Source: Gnetum montanum (taxonomy: Eukaryota > Streptophyta > Gnetopsida > Gnetales > Gnetaceae). From it: a stretch of 64,000 bases of DNA. The position numbers and the translations under genes were made by a program. Every line of letters begins with the position of its first letter. Position 1 is the stretch's first letter. The notes beneath the pieces are model-generated. The model was not told the DNA's origin and searched no databases. It was given only the letters and a program-made list of their open reading frames with translations. Shown here piece by piece: positions 33,270 through 45,362 of this stretch. The DNA lies in NCBI GenBank assembly GCA_015680685.1, contig MNCI01022277.1, positions 126,258 to 190,257 on the forward strand. The letters are read 5' to 3'.

Positions 33270-33977
33270 AATGCTTGTTAAGTGTGAAGAGTATGAGCCG
33301 AAGAGTATGTACCAAAGTGTTCAGTTTAGGCAAGTTCTTGCATGGGTGATGTTTAGCTTAGTGCATGTTTACATACTCTTCTATCTACTCTAGGTTTGTT
33401 TATATTTAATTGCATTTATTTAATCATTGTGTTTATTTTTTATTTTGAGTAAAATACTTAAAATGCCGATTTCCTAGAGGGTGGGGTGGCGTGAACAACA
33501 TGGAGATGAATAAAAATTAACTTAAATCAAACTGTAGGAGGCATGAACCCCAAAGTTGAGCTAAAGACAGCATGAACCTAGATCAAATCCTAGTGTGAAC
33601 CAGAGCTCGACGTGTATCTACACTCAGCGTAAAATTAAGCGCAGCACAAACCTCCCAGTGTGAGCCTCTCAGTGGAGATTCAGGGTGACGAGGAGGTAGA
33701 GATCGGTTGGCAGGAGGCAACAATGGGGCAAAGATCTGGACACGTCGAGAGAGAGAGTCAATGTGCCACCTGGAGAAGCCCTCAGCACGAATGCTCTGTA
33801 AATCCCCGGCATGAATGCTCAGCCAAACCCCAGCCTGAACCTCTGCAAACCCCAGCGTAGACCTCCTGCAAACCCCATCATGGAGCCTTGCAAACCCTAG
33901 CGTAGACCTTCTACAAACCCCAGCGTAGACGTCCTGCAAACCCCAGCATGGAGCCTTGCAAACCCTAGTGTGAAGGC
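33270..33977 (+). repeat. E5 antisense-gene upstream region with AGCGTAGACC repeats
   Basis: The first 250 bp are AT-rich with no clear TATA box. From about 33,600, and densest from 33,800, there are units of roughly 30 bp such as AACCCCAGCGTAGACCTCC and GCAAACCCCAGCATGGAGCC. By position this is the leader of the plus-strand accessory gene that starts at 33,978. Confidence 0.6.
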
Positions 33978-36080
33978 ATGGGCAAGGGGAAGTAGGTGAG
34001 GGACTTGGGAAGGAAGGAGCCAGACTTAACCTTCACCGAGGAGAGTGAGGCAATGCTCCGATGCTTGCCCAAGCCTATGATGACATCATGGTCTGGATCA
34101 GTGCGCTGGTAGGCTCTAGTTCCCTATCAACATTTTTATTTTTTTGCTTGCTATTTTTGTCCATTTGCGTTTAGTTTTTCTTTCATTTTCGGTGCATAGA
34201 ATTTGTTAGTGTGCAAGAGGGGGAAAACTGCCTAGCATTTGCACACTCGCGTTTTTAGCATGGCAAGTTTGCACACTCATGTTCTCAATGTAAAGGTCTA
34301 CATGCCGAGCATATAGGGTGTGCATGGCAAGCATGCAAGGTCAGCATGCAGGGTGTGCACGCCGAGCATGTAGGGTCTACCTGTCAAGTGTGAACCATGA
34401 AAAATGTTTTCAAGTGCTGGCCCCAACGTAAAACCTATATTTTTTTGTATGGCTTACTAATGCAGGTTCTTGAATATGTGCAGATGTCAGAAACCTTTCC
34501 TCCTTATGGTGGAACTTGTTGGAGTTCTGACATGGTTCGGGCCTATTGATTGTGATGAATTGGTACCTGATATGACTATCGAGCAAAATGGGGTATGGTT
34601 CAGAATGGGTGTCAGTGAATTTCTTGCCTTCATCTTACAAAGATTTAGTGTTGTGATATGGTCTCACTTGAGTGAACAATTAGCACGGAGCGTCCTTGAG
34701 ACCATGTTACCGGGATCTTCAAATGGTATAGTGGCCTTCGTGGTCGATGTCGATGAGGGATTATCCACGATTGGGGATGGTCCCTCTGGAGGGCGCAGAT
34801 CCACCTGTCCATTGATGCATGTATGGGACTTATTATCATGTAGTCCTCACAACATCAATAGCACCTTATTATTAGCATCTCGTGCGCATACCTTGTTTTA
34901 GAATCCTCCTGGAATGGTGTATAGGGTAGAAAGGTAAGGTTGTTTAGTTTATCATTTTTTCTTTAATGCCTAGTGGTTGTTCATGTTTTGACAGTCGTTC
35001 CTTTGTAGGCCTTAATTTGATAAAGAAGGGGCATGCATAGTTGATGATGGACTCGCATTGGCTCATACTGCCTTAGAGGCTTTCATGGTAGGTCCGACTC
35101 TCTGTGGTGCCATGTTAGGCTAGACCAAGGGTGAAATTGTCCATTTTCACAAATGATATTCTAAGGCTTTTGCACAATGTGAGGCTCAGGGGTGGCTACA
35201 TGGGGATTGGTCCCGTAATGAGCCATTTTTTCCATGCGATGTTGATTTGACTTCTAATGATCTTAATCCATTATCTAACGGTAAGTAATAGTATTTTTTT
35301 TACTCTTCATGTTCGTTTGTTTTGCTACCACATTGGTTGTATTGATTCCATGGTTTTATCCTGTGCGTGCAGTGGATATCCCCCTTGGTGGAGTTACCAT
35401 AGAGACTGGGTGGACCGAGGGCACTTTGTCCATGAAGTTCAAAGATATTGAGGATGCACAACAGTGGTTGCATGATGGGGAATCACTGTGCATTATTGGT
35501 TGCTTGAGCGATGCTAGCCTCATGGAGTTGTTTATTGCTTTAAGTCCTAATGTCTCCGCGACCAAGATGATTGTGATCGTTGATTCATTCAATGAGGTTG
35601 TTACTTACTATAGCACTCGTGTCAAGGGAATTAGAGTGGCTTTCCATCTATCGGCGGAGTTCTTTTCAGACCTCTTTGGCATGTCGGTGGATGGGACTAC
35701 AGTGACTTTGGATAGAGCACAAAAAGAGGCTCATGTGGTTCGTGAGCTGGAGGACTGGCTAGGTATACTTAAAGGCGCTAAGGGATTCCATATGCAGGAA
35801 AATCGAAAGTGACTGAAGTAAATGAGCTATATCCACTATTTAGAGCATGAGTGTTTCCTAAATCCCTATCTCAAGTGAAGACTTTTGGGTAGAATCTGTG
35901 CATATCATGTGTACGATTCTGGAGACTGGGGTGCATTATAATTGGACTCAGTTTTTACTTTCAAGTTTCCATGAAGAGATAGTGAGATTGTGTTCAAACG
36001 TTGAGGCATAGTCCCATTTTACCTTTGCATTCTTTGTTGGTTACTTGCGCTGACTAGCCGAATTTCTAGTAGTTCACGTG
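33978..36080 (+). pseudogene. E5 accessory gene (antisense to E5 pol), truncated
   Basis: Exon 1: 33,978-34,108 (131 nt, as in E2; MGKGK then LTFTEESEAMLRCLPK), donor gtaggc. FCP1-like exon 2: 34,484-34,933 (450 nt, as in E2), with PFLLMVELVGVLTWF, VWFRMGVSEFLAFILQRF and VVIWSHLSEQ. Exon 3: 35,009-35,280 (IVHFHK, GWLHGDW), donor gtaagt. Exon 4: from 35,373 (IPLGGVTIETGWTEGTL), matching E2 exon 4 until about 36,075. There it breaks into E7 RNase H sequence. A frameshift near 35,810 and stops are present. Motif I begins with Glu rather than Asp, so phosphatase activity is doubtful. Confidence 0.65.
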
Positions 36081-38048
36081 GGTTCATCAATCGCATCTAT
36101 GCTTTGCCAAAAATAAGATGATGGAACCGAGGTCCCTGTCTACTACCTAAGCCACGCATTAGTAGGCCATGAGAAGAAATATAACGAGGTGGAGAGGTCA
36201 TGTTTAGCCCTGGTCTTTTCTCTAAAGAAATGGCGATATTACCTCTTCCATAATCAAGTTAACATAATATGCAAGGATAATGTGCTTAGAGCCATCATCG
36301 GAAATATTTATGAGTCAAGTCGAATAGCCCGTTGGAAAGCCATGATAGCTAAGTTTGACCTACACTACATAGCGCAATCATCCGTTCAAATGACCACGTC
36401 ACCAATGCACGATCAAGCAACAATAGAGCCAGAATTCCCCGACAAAAATGTAAGTGCAATAGCCATCGTACCTGACGACTACGAGGCCATTTTGAACTTT
36501 GATGGAGCATCCACCTCTCGAGGGGGAAGTGCTACTACTGTCATCACTTATCCCTCCAGGGAGATCCGACCATTTGCTTATCGTTTCAACTTTCACTGTA
36601 CCAACAACATAGTAGAGTACGAAGGTCTCCTTAGAGGTCTCATGGCAGCACTAGCTTCAGACATCACACGGCTTGTGGTCAAAGGAGATTCACAACTGTT
36701 CTTGAACCAAGTCACAGATGTTTATACATGCAAAGCGTCACATTTACAACCATACTGTGACTTAGCCAAACATCTAATAAAACGATTCGAAAACATCGAT
36801 GTGCAACACGTCTCTAGAAACAATAATACCATTGCAAACACACTGGCCACCCTAGCGTTAAATATATCACTTGACATGTTCCATACATTGCCAAGCTCCA
36901 TAATCAGTTGTGTGAAACCCATAACCGATACTCTCGATACATTACCAATTGCATCCATTAGTACGACATAAAAGAGTACCTTCTACGCGGTGAAACATCG
37001 CAACACATAATGAACGCACAAAAAGACGCGGTATGAAAACATTCTAAGCAGTATGCACTGGTAGGGGATACCTTGTGTCATCGATCCTACAAAGGCATAT
37101 TGCTAACATGCGTTAGTAGAACTGATGCCCAAGCCATCATTGAGCAAATACATGACAGACTGTGCGGAGGACATATAGCACCAAAAGAAATGGCAACAAA
37201 GATAAGACGCTTAGGTTATTATTGGCCACACATGGAGTATGACTGTCTCTCCAAGGCTAAAACATGTAGTACTTGTCAAAGACATAGTAATCTAATCCAT
37301 ATCCCACCAAATGAGTTTCATACAGCACAAATCACATGGCCCTTTCAAAAGTGGGGATTGGACCTTATCGGACCAATAACACCCTCATCAGACTAATAAC
37401 TGAGACAGAGTATTTCACAAAGTGGGTAGAAGCTGTTCCCCTTTGAATGACCACATCTAAACACGTGTGCAACTTCTTCCTTGAAAACATCGTGACCCGT
37501 TTAGGCATCCCCATGACCATCTTCACTGACAACGGGCCACAATTCAGCAGTGCCGAAACCAAAACTTTCTGTGAAAGTTTAGAGATCAAAAATTCATTTT
37601 CATCCCCTTACTACCCTTAGAGCAATGGGCAAGTAGAGGCCACAAACAAAACCATCATTACAATACTGAAAGGATGCTTACCCAAAGAAAAAGAAGATGG
37701 CACAAACAACTGGTATATGCATTGTGGGCATATCGCACGACGCATTGAACTTCAATAGGTAAAATGCCATATAGTCTTGTTTATGATTCAGAGGTTGTTT
37801 TACCCTTGGAATTATAGGTACCGTCTTTACAGATCACACTTTCCAGACTTCTTGATGAAGGACAAAACAATGACCTACGCATCACTAACTTGGATTCGGT
37901 TGAGGAGGAATGCATATGTGCACTCGATCAGATTCAATGGTACCAAAAACAACAACGGCAATGCCATCGGCATGACATTCATAAGCGCCCCATCAAAGAA
38001 GGTGACCTTGTACTTAAGGCTATTCAGGAACACCCGGATAAATTCTCA
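36081..38048 (+). pseudogene. E7 RNase H, archaeal-type RNase H and integrase fragment
   Basis: Highly similar to E2 pol 22,600-24,640, without its 5' part. Gypsy RNase H end (SMLCQK, RIARWKAMIAKFDLHY). Archaeal-type RNase H with LNFDGAST, NNIVEYEGL (the Glu is intact here, unlike E2) and VVKGDSQLF. Integrase with H2C2 (HDRLCGGH to CSTCQ) and GLDLIGP (first Asp intact), then a deletion at about 37,388 and TDNGPQF (about 37,530). Small deletions at about 36,965 and 37,680 shift the frame. The similarity stops mid-integrase at HPDKFS (38,048), where copia sequence begins. Confidence 0.88.
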
Positions 38049-39635
38049 GATGCACATCATCTTGTTGGTCAAGAGTAATATCTTTGGCCAAGGAAGGATA
38101 ATCATCTGAATTTCCTTTATTAACTTGAAATGATACACGATCAAGTGTTACATGATTAGAGAGTTTGTCCTTAATATGTTTGCAAGACTCTATAAATACA
38201 ACATCATGACTATAGATAACTCTCTTAGTTTCTAGGTTATACAACTTATAAGCTATAACACCATGACCATAACCAAGGAAATACATCTTACAAACTTATA
38301 GTCTAATTTTGATCTATTAATTTTTGGAATGTGCACATAAGCTTCACACCCAAAACTCAAAGATAGTTCAAATTAACAGAATTTTTGCTCCATTATTTTC
38401 TCTAATTTCATGAATCCACCATACTCTCATATCCTAAAAAACATCCTCCATGGACTATCCATCCTTCAAGGCAACCAAAATCTCATTGGAATTCTTGGAA
38501 CTAATCACATTGGTAAATTTGGTCTTTGGTGCACCAATGAGTGTACCCACACACATGTAAAATTTTTGGTACAATTCATTTTCTTGAGGGCTACTATTGG
38601 TACCATTAAATTATGGAACCCAAGAAAACTTGAAGGGTTTAAATCATTCTATCTTTGCTTAGAACTAGTGAATGAAAAAACCCAAAGAAAAAAAAATCTC
38701 TACAAAATTGCAAGCAAACCCATACCAAAATATCAATAGGCAAAACTATTGCATTCCATACCCAAAACAATGTAGAAGATGCTGAACAAGATTAAATTTA
38801 GAGATCCAAGAATAGAAATGAGAAGCAATTGTGATACAGATGGAGGTAGGAGTTGTAGAGGAGGCAACTAAAAGAAAAATTTTACGAGAATCAGAGCAAA
38901 GAGCATGTACATGTGGGAAAATTCCTAAAGGTTAAGAATGCAGGCAGCCACTGTTATGCATTATAAAGACTAGCACCTCATATTGTCATTGTAGATTTTT
39001 CCCCTAGAATAATTGATGTTACTTAACATGACAAAAAGAACTTTGGTTGATTCCATACCAAAGAAACCATGATCGTTGCACAAGAAAACCTAACATTTGA
39101 TAGTGTCCACCTCCATAGGCTTTCCTTGTTAATGTTTCAAGGGTACCAGCCCTTTCATAGTAGGATGATGCACCCTTCGAATGTCCTTAAATGATAACTT
39201 TCAAGCTCAAAATAAAAATATAGTAAAATAAAATAAAGGCTTGAAAAATTAGGATTGAGTGCTACTATAGTACCAAGCCAAAAATTGAGAAATTTTCCAC
39301 CTAACAAAATTAAGCAACTCTTTGAAATCATGGCTACAACCTTATCTTAGCAACATTTGGATTATCAAACCCATCAAAAGAAAAAAATTATTTCATTGCT
39401 AGAACATGTCTAAAATAGCTAGAATGAAAAATTTTTCTTTGAATTCCTATTTGGGTGACTACTCAACCGCCTCCTCTTGAATACAACTTTGGGCCATTTT
39501 AGCCAACTTTTTCTACCCTAATAGCCTTGGATTTTTATGTTTTTTTTCTTTGCTAAGTTTGCCATATCCTGAAATCAAAAAATACCACAAAAAAAGAAAA
39601 ACCCACCACAAAGAACCTAGCTCTGATACCAATTA
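38049..39635 (-). pseudogene. Ty1/copia remnant (integrase end to leader)
   Basis: On the minus strand, FGCEAYVHIPKINRSKLD and CIFLGYGHGVIAYKLYN (38,230-38,345) are the typical copia region after the integrase core. DVVFIESCKHIKDKL follows and the similarity is cut at 38,049. Upstream (38,400-39,600) no continuous frame is found, and only 1.6 kb separates this domain from the primer site, so much of gag and protease is deleted or decayed. A primer site complementary to plant initiator tRNA-Met (TGGTATCAGAGCTAGGTTC) lies at 39,613-39,631. Confidence 0.75.
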
Positions 39636-39994
39636 TGATTTCTAGATTATTCATGATAATAGTAAAAGAATAAATCAATAGAAAAACACAAGAATATATC
39701 CTAGGAAAAAATAAGAAAAACCCCAACAAAAAACAAGCTCCTGGATTTGTATGTTAGCTCAGAGAGAATTTCTAAAACACAATGAACAATAGAGAATGAA
39801 TAAGAAGAAAACATAAGGATGAAAGCCAAACAGACTACCTTGAAGGCTTCCTTATAATCATATTTATAGCATGGGATGCTAGATGTAAACTGGATATTAA
39901 TAATAGTAAAATGGCAGAGATGAACAATAGTTTTACATATACTATATTTCAAATATCTACAGTTAAATACTTAACACTACAATTTATTACAACA
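39636..39994 (-). repeat. copia 5' LTR (about 359 bp)
   Basis: Read on the minus strand it begins TGTTGTAATAAATTG and ends CTAGAAATCA, 4 nt before the primer site. It contains a TATA box (GCTATAAATATG, about 39,863-39,875). Ends are inferred from the TG/CA rule; no second LTR is in the window. Confidence 0.6.
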
Positions 39995-41300
39995 TAACTA
40001 TTGTACCATACAATTATAAACAAGATAGTGCTTGTAATCAAAGAGATGACAAAATCTTAGCTTATGTAAATTGTAGTTTACGTCACCTACTCACATGGTA
40101 AAACAGAATAAACAAGAATTGTAGGAAATAATGCATTTTGATTGGAAAGATCATCTAGCCCAATGATGTAGTATATAATATTAAAAATCATATGGCCTAA
40201 ATAAAATAGTGTCGAGTATTCTTCCTACCACTACAACTTTTTCTTAATAAGAAAAAATAGATTACATTAAGCCATTGAAACTTAATATAGGAAAGATAGA
40301 CATTACCAAGAAAGGAATGAAAATGGTCAATTAAGACAAAAATTAATAACAAAATAAAAACAAAAATGGCCAACACTAAAACCTAAATCTAAGTTCATTA
40401 ATCTCCTGAAACTCTTTGAACAATAATAAAGAAAAGCTCTAAAGCTTGTGATTCTGGATCACAAAGCATGCATGTAGAAACTCCTAGAAAGTTGACAAGA
40501 TCATTCATTCAATATCAAAGCAATTGTATACACTATTGTATTTAAAACAACTATTTCATTTAGCATGCATTTTCAGGTTTTATTTGATTTTGTATGAAGA
40601 CAAGAAAAACTATGCATATTGAGATGGATGCTACCTCGTTTCACATTGCAAAAAAGGGACAAAGTAACTGGCGATCTATACCAAGTACAATTTCATGTAA
40701 GAAATAGCAAAGCTATCCTGTGTATCCTTCACATAAAACACATCAAAGCACACATTTATGTTAGCTTACACATATAAACCTTGCATTTCCATTCATTTTC
40801 CAAAAGTTGTAGCAGCAGTAGCAATACCTCCTCCTTTATAACAACTAAGAAAACAGGCTCAACAACTTTTTCTACTCAAAATTCTGCCTCATCAATTTTA
40901 CATAAATCATGTTCAAGTGCTACAACACTAGATCTTAGCTCACTATTCCCATTGATTTGTCTTCTTCTATTGTGAATTTTCAAAAAAAAAATTATCTATC
41001 CTTTCACTGTTATAAAAGCATGCATATAGTGGTGTTGCGTTGCTATGTCTAAGAAACTCCTTCTTAAAAGAAAGAAAGAAGTGATAAAACTAGCTTAGAT
41101 AACTACTGGACAAGGTATCAAGATAACTAAAAATGGAATCACTCATCCCTCCTCTATTTTATATCACTTACCAAATTTATTTTTAGCCTCTCAGTCAAGG
41201 TTTTTTTTATCTTTGTTTTTCATGACATTTTTGAGAAATAAATATCTTGCATAAATAAAAATAAAAAATGCCATGAATAAATAAAGATAAACATCTATTA
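39995..41300. other. AT-rich, no gene recognised
   Basis: Low-GC sequence without convincing ORFs, repeats or element ends. A short Ser-rich ORF at 40,781-40,975 has no features that support coding. Confidence 0.5.
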
Positions 41301-41303
41301 TGG

Positions 41304-41359
41304 AGATGCTAAACATCTCCAGTTAGATGCCAAAATGCCAAAGGAGATGTTTAGCATCT
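41304..41359. repeat. 17-bp perfect inverted repeat
   Basis: AGATGCTAAACATCTCC (41,304-41,320) pairs with its complement at 41,343-41,359 across a 22-nt loop. The right arm overlaps the end of the helicase frame. Confidence 0.85.
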
Positions 41360-41760
41360 AAAATCCTTTTGTATCTCTACATAGAGAAAGGAGGATGAAT
41401 TTTCAAAAAATCAATGGTCTTGACTCTAGATAATGCAACGAGTGTTAGACCCATAATTTCTCTTGAGCTAATGTTAATAGTAGCCTTATCTATTGTCATT
41501 TGTTGAGATTTATGAATAGTCATGGCCCATGCCAATTGTAATAGTAACTGATTTGATGCTCCTCAGACAACAATTATAATTAAAACATGATGAGGATTGC
41601 CATTATCAAAAGGACATCTAATGTAGGATTCAAAATCAACAACAATGTACAATGGTAATGCAGGTGGCTATTTACCTAAATGATACATAATACCATGAAT
41701 CATGCCAAGTGCACCATTCACAAATCCTACTTCAAGCCAAAGGTTAACTATTAGCATAAT
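41350..41760 (-). pseudogene. PIF1-type helicase C-terminal fragment
   Basis: One continuous minus-strand frame with three stops. In order: NLWLEVGFVNGALGMIHGIM, LPLYIVVDFESY, then QLAWAMTIHKSQ followed by MTIDKATINI and GLTLVALSRVKTIDFL. These are the conserved last helicase motifs of PIF1-like proteins, including V (TIHKSQ) and VI (ALSR). PIF1-type helicases unwind DNA 5' to 3'; in plants such sequences come from host PIF1 or from Helitron Rep/Hel proteins. No Rep domain or Helitron end is seen. The N-terminal side is cut exactly at 41,760 by the E4 LTR, so E4 probably inserted into this already old gene. Confidence 0.75.
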
Positions 41761-44700
41761 TGTAATGACCAAAAATGTCGGTGGCTAGAATCACCAAGGA
41801 ATCAATGGATGCATAGCCTTAACCCTGCCTCTGAATAAGGGCCTTTCTTGAAATAGAGGCGGAAAAACCTAAATGGTCTTGTTAATTGAATAAGGACTTT
41901 GCTAGTTGCAACCAGGGTGGTGGGTGCAACTGAGGGGTGGTGTGGTTAGCCAAAATACAAATTCAAGTGACATAAAATGGTACTAAGTGTTAAAGTAGTG
42001 CTTTGCAGCACTAAGTGTAGAGCATAGCCATAGAATGGAGGTGAATGTAGCCAAGGGTTTTAACCAAAACAAGGGTGTCAACCTATGGCGACTACTACCT
42101 AAGCATAGTACAGTGTGATGACATGTGAAAAAGTGCAAAAAGGTGCAAGAAAAATTCAAGAAAATGCTAGAAATAAGAGAGAGAAATGAAAGACCATCCC
42201 AAATGGAAGCGTAATTAACTCCAAAAGGATCTTAGAAGGTAGATAGTATACAACAAGCATAGTGGGAGCATGGTCACTATCTTGGTGGTGTCAAGCTGTG
42301 AAGTGTCATGCTCGTCATGATGAATCATGCCTATTGAGTTGGCCACTGCAATGTACCATGTAGTGCAAGGATGCCACGAGACCACTATGTACTATGCGAT
42401 GTATGGCTACAATGGGGCCATGCTGTACTATGTAGTGTAGGGATGCCATGGGATTGTAGTGTATCATGCGATGCAAGGATGCCACAAGGTTTTTGTGTAT
42501 CGTATGATGTAGCTATGCCTCTCTACTAGTGTGGTGTGCTATGGGTCTCATTCACCCATGGAGCTAAGTGCCAAGATGCCAAAATGCCAAATTCCAAATG
42601 AAAGTGCCAACTACCAACAACTTGTAAAAATGAAAGCCCCCCCAACCCCTAAAACCTTAGGACACAAGGGTATTTATAGGGCTAGGATTAATCCAAAATA
42701 TATATCAGGTGCCACATGGTAGTGTGGTAGGTGGGACTACAAGAAAAATTTAGAAAATTTTATAAGTCTAGAGGTAACTAGAAAAGTTCAATAATTTTCT
42801 AACTCTAGCTACTATGATCGCCCTATGTTACACATGAGACATGGGGCTCAATAGTTAGAAAACATTTTGCAAAATTGGTATCCTATGCTGGCTACACTAG
42901 CTACACTCTAAAGCATAGCAGGGGCCATCAGATCATAGTACAACACTTAGAAAAATTTTACAGAATTGGCCATTTGTGTGCTAGCTATGCTTGCTATGCT
43001 CTAGAGTATAGCAAAGCATAGTAGCTACAATGTTGAGCATAACAGCTATAGTGCTAGAGAACAGCACAACACTTGGAAAATTTTTTGTAAATTTTAACCT
43101 TATTTGAACACTTAGCCAAAATTGTAGAAGATTGGCTGTTGAAGTTGAATATGCTCTACTACAATGGAGAGTGTGCTCTCACACTTAGAAAAATTTATAG
43201 AAAGTGCCATCATTCTTAAAATTATCCAAATTAAACACCATAAAATTTCAAGATCCTCATGCTCCAGTAGGGTCTTGAAATTTAGGCAAGGGACTTCCAC
43301 AAGTGTAGTGTCATGACAATTCATCAAGAAAATGTAGGCACTAAGGTTAGACTATCCAGTCTACAAGTTTTCTATCTTCAGAGTTGATAGGCCTGATGGA
43401 CTCTCTGGCCTACCCAACTGGACAATTAACTTGGCTAATAGTCTAACTAGAAGTTATGCTAGGAGTTGCCGAAAGTGCTTGGGATGAGCAAAACAGTTCG
43501 ACAAGTTTTCTAGTAAACAAGTCTGCTATGTTACGCTACGCTATGTAGCATAGAAAGCCTTGAAAGATAGTTTCTCAAGTGTCCAAGTACAAAGTGATAA
43601 GATGATTATGAAGACAAGGAAAAATTTAGTTGACACAAGGTGCTATGCTATGCTGCGTTATGTAGTGTAGCATAGTGTAGCAAAAGCAAAGTAGAAAGGC
43701 CCCATCTTGACAAGTGATCCCAGCAAGAAAATGGCACTTTGACAAGACTTCGGCCTCCAAAAACACCCTACCCCACTTAGTTATCAAACCTTGAGAAAAG
43801 TTTCTTACTAGAAATTGATGAATTAAACAAGGATGCACAATATGCTAGCCACTACGCTGTGCTATGGTACATAGTGTAGCATAGTGTAGCAGCAATGCAA
43901 AAGCTAGAAAGGCATTCCAAACATGAGTTTATCAAGTTCAAAGGCTTATTGACACAAAATACAAAATTTGCAATTGTTAGAATGACTAAGACTTAGACAA
44001 ATGTTTTCAGCTTCAGCACAATTTCTAGTCAAAACCAGTGGCTACGCTATGCTACGCTACGTAGCGTAGCAAGAAACCACTTATGTTACACCAATGAACT
44101 TGATAGTGTGAGCAAAAAAACACTAGTATGGAAGTAGCAAGACATCTTCATGAAGCTCTAGAGCTTGTTGAAAATAATCTGTCTCCTTTTGACATCTCCT
44201 TGGTGGAATCGACAATTTCACTCCAATTTGCACACCTCTTGGTTAGCCCCCCAAAACATTGTTCCTATGCTTAACCCTACTCATAAGAGAAGGGAAGACA
44301 TTGTCTTGGAGCGTAAGCTCCATTTTACATTGTTAGAACACTAATCTTGGCACAAGTAGTCCCATTTATAGTCACAGCATAGCCAAATTCATATCCAGCA
44401 TCGCACACATACATGGTACGAGCACGTTAGCATCTTGTGGGGTCCAAGACACGTGGCCCCTAGGTCCCATTTCTTGCTTGCTCTTGGCCCTATAAATACC
44501 TTGGTAGAAAATGCTCAAAGGGATGGTTGGATTTTCATTAAAATAATTGGCATTTTTTGCATTGACAAGAGCTGTTGGTTTGTTGGCCTTTTTGCATTGG
44601 CTGGTTGGCTTCTTGATTGGCTTCTTATCAAACAGAGTTGGCTTATTGCTGTAGTTGGCTTTCAAGTTGTCCTCCAGAAAGTATAGTTGGCATTTTTTCA

Positions 44701-45104
44701 TGAGCATTCTAGTTACCCTTGAGTTCTCTATGTGTCCACGACGTTGCATAACTAGTTGTACATCTTTCAAACAAGGCAAAGAATAAAAATCTGGAACCTT
44801 GGGGTGGTGCATTTTCTCACCTAAGTTTGCTTCGCTAATTCTTTACTATTATTGTTGTTTTGCATTATCTTTTTTCTTTCATTTAGCATTCATTGATCAT
44901 CAACTTACCTTGCACTTATCGATTTCACAATGAACATTTACATAAGGTTAAGATTACACTGATTAAGTCCCTATCTGATTGACCAGACCATTCAGGGCAC
45001 CCTGCTTCCGTCTTCTCCAGCATGGCCCTTGCATGGATATGGGGTTAAAATATTTACTCGACAACCTCTCGATGTTCTAACCACTAATTTTTTTGATTGT
45101 TACA
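41761..45104 (+). repeat. E4 5' LTR (3,344 bp)
   Basis: It begins TGTAATGACC right where helicase coding stops and ends GATTGTTACA, giving a TGTAA/TTACA inverted pair. A TATA box (CTATAAATACC, about 44,490) lies 614 bp before the end. The U3 holds several GCTACGTAGC-type palindromes (43,500-44,075). The last 150 bp match the element A LTR. The 3' LTR is not in the window; the left flank ATAAT cannot be checked as a duplication. Confidence 0.75.
44050..44071. repeat. 22-bp perfect palindrome in E4 LTR
   Basis: TGCTACGCTAC followed directly by its exact complement. Related imperfect palindromes occur near 43,533, 43,641 and 43,852. Position in U3 suggests protein binding or a cruciform, but this is inference. 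Confidence 0.9.
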
Positions 45105-45109
45105 ATTTT

Positions 45110-45128
45110 TGGTGCTAGAAGGAGGGCC
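45110..45128 (+). other. E4 primer binding site
   Basis: TGGTGCTAGAAGGAGGGCC starts 5 nt after the LTR end and is the cleanest of the three sites in the window. Confidence 0.75.
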
Positions 45129-45362
45129 TTTTGGTGCCTTTTCCATGTCCTATGGGTAGTCCTACATGCTCTCTGTACCCCATCACGCACTAGCGTAAAT
45201 GTGACACCATTTTGTGATTTTTTACACATCGTGTGGTGTAGATTGGTCGTGACAATGGTTCCTCTAGAATCTAGTAGGATGAAAAGCCTCCAATCTCCTC
45301 TTGATCTCTGTGCTTCTTAGTTTGTGATTTTTCCTTTTTCACTACGCAAGATGATTCTGACA

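Noticed and set aside
40781-40975. Ser-rich 64-residue ORF as a gene
   Set aside because: Low complexity in AT-rich DNA, no conserved motif, no partner copy in the window.
41304-41359. Helitron 3' terminus
   Set aside because: The hairpin is longer than usual and no CTRR end with an A/T insertion site was found next to it.
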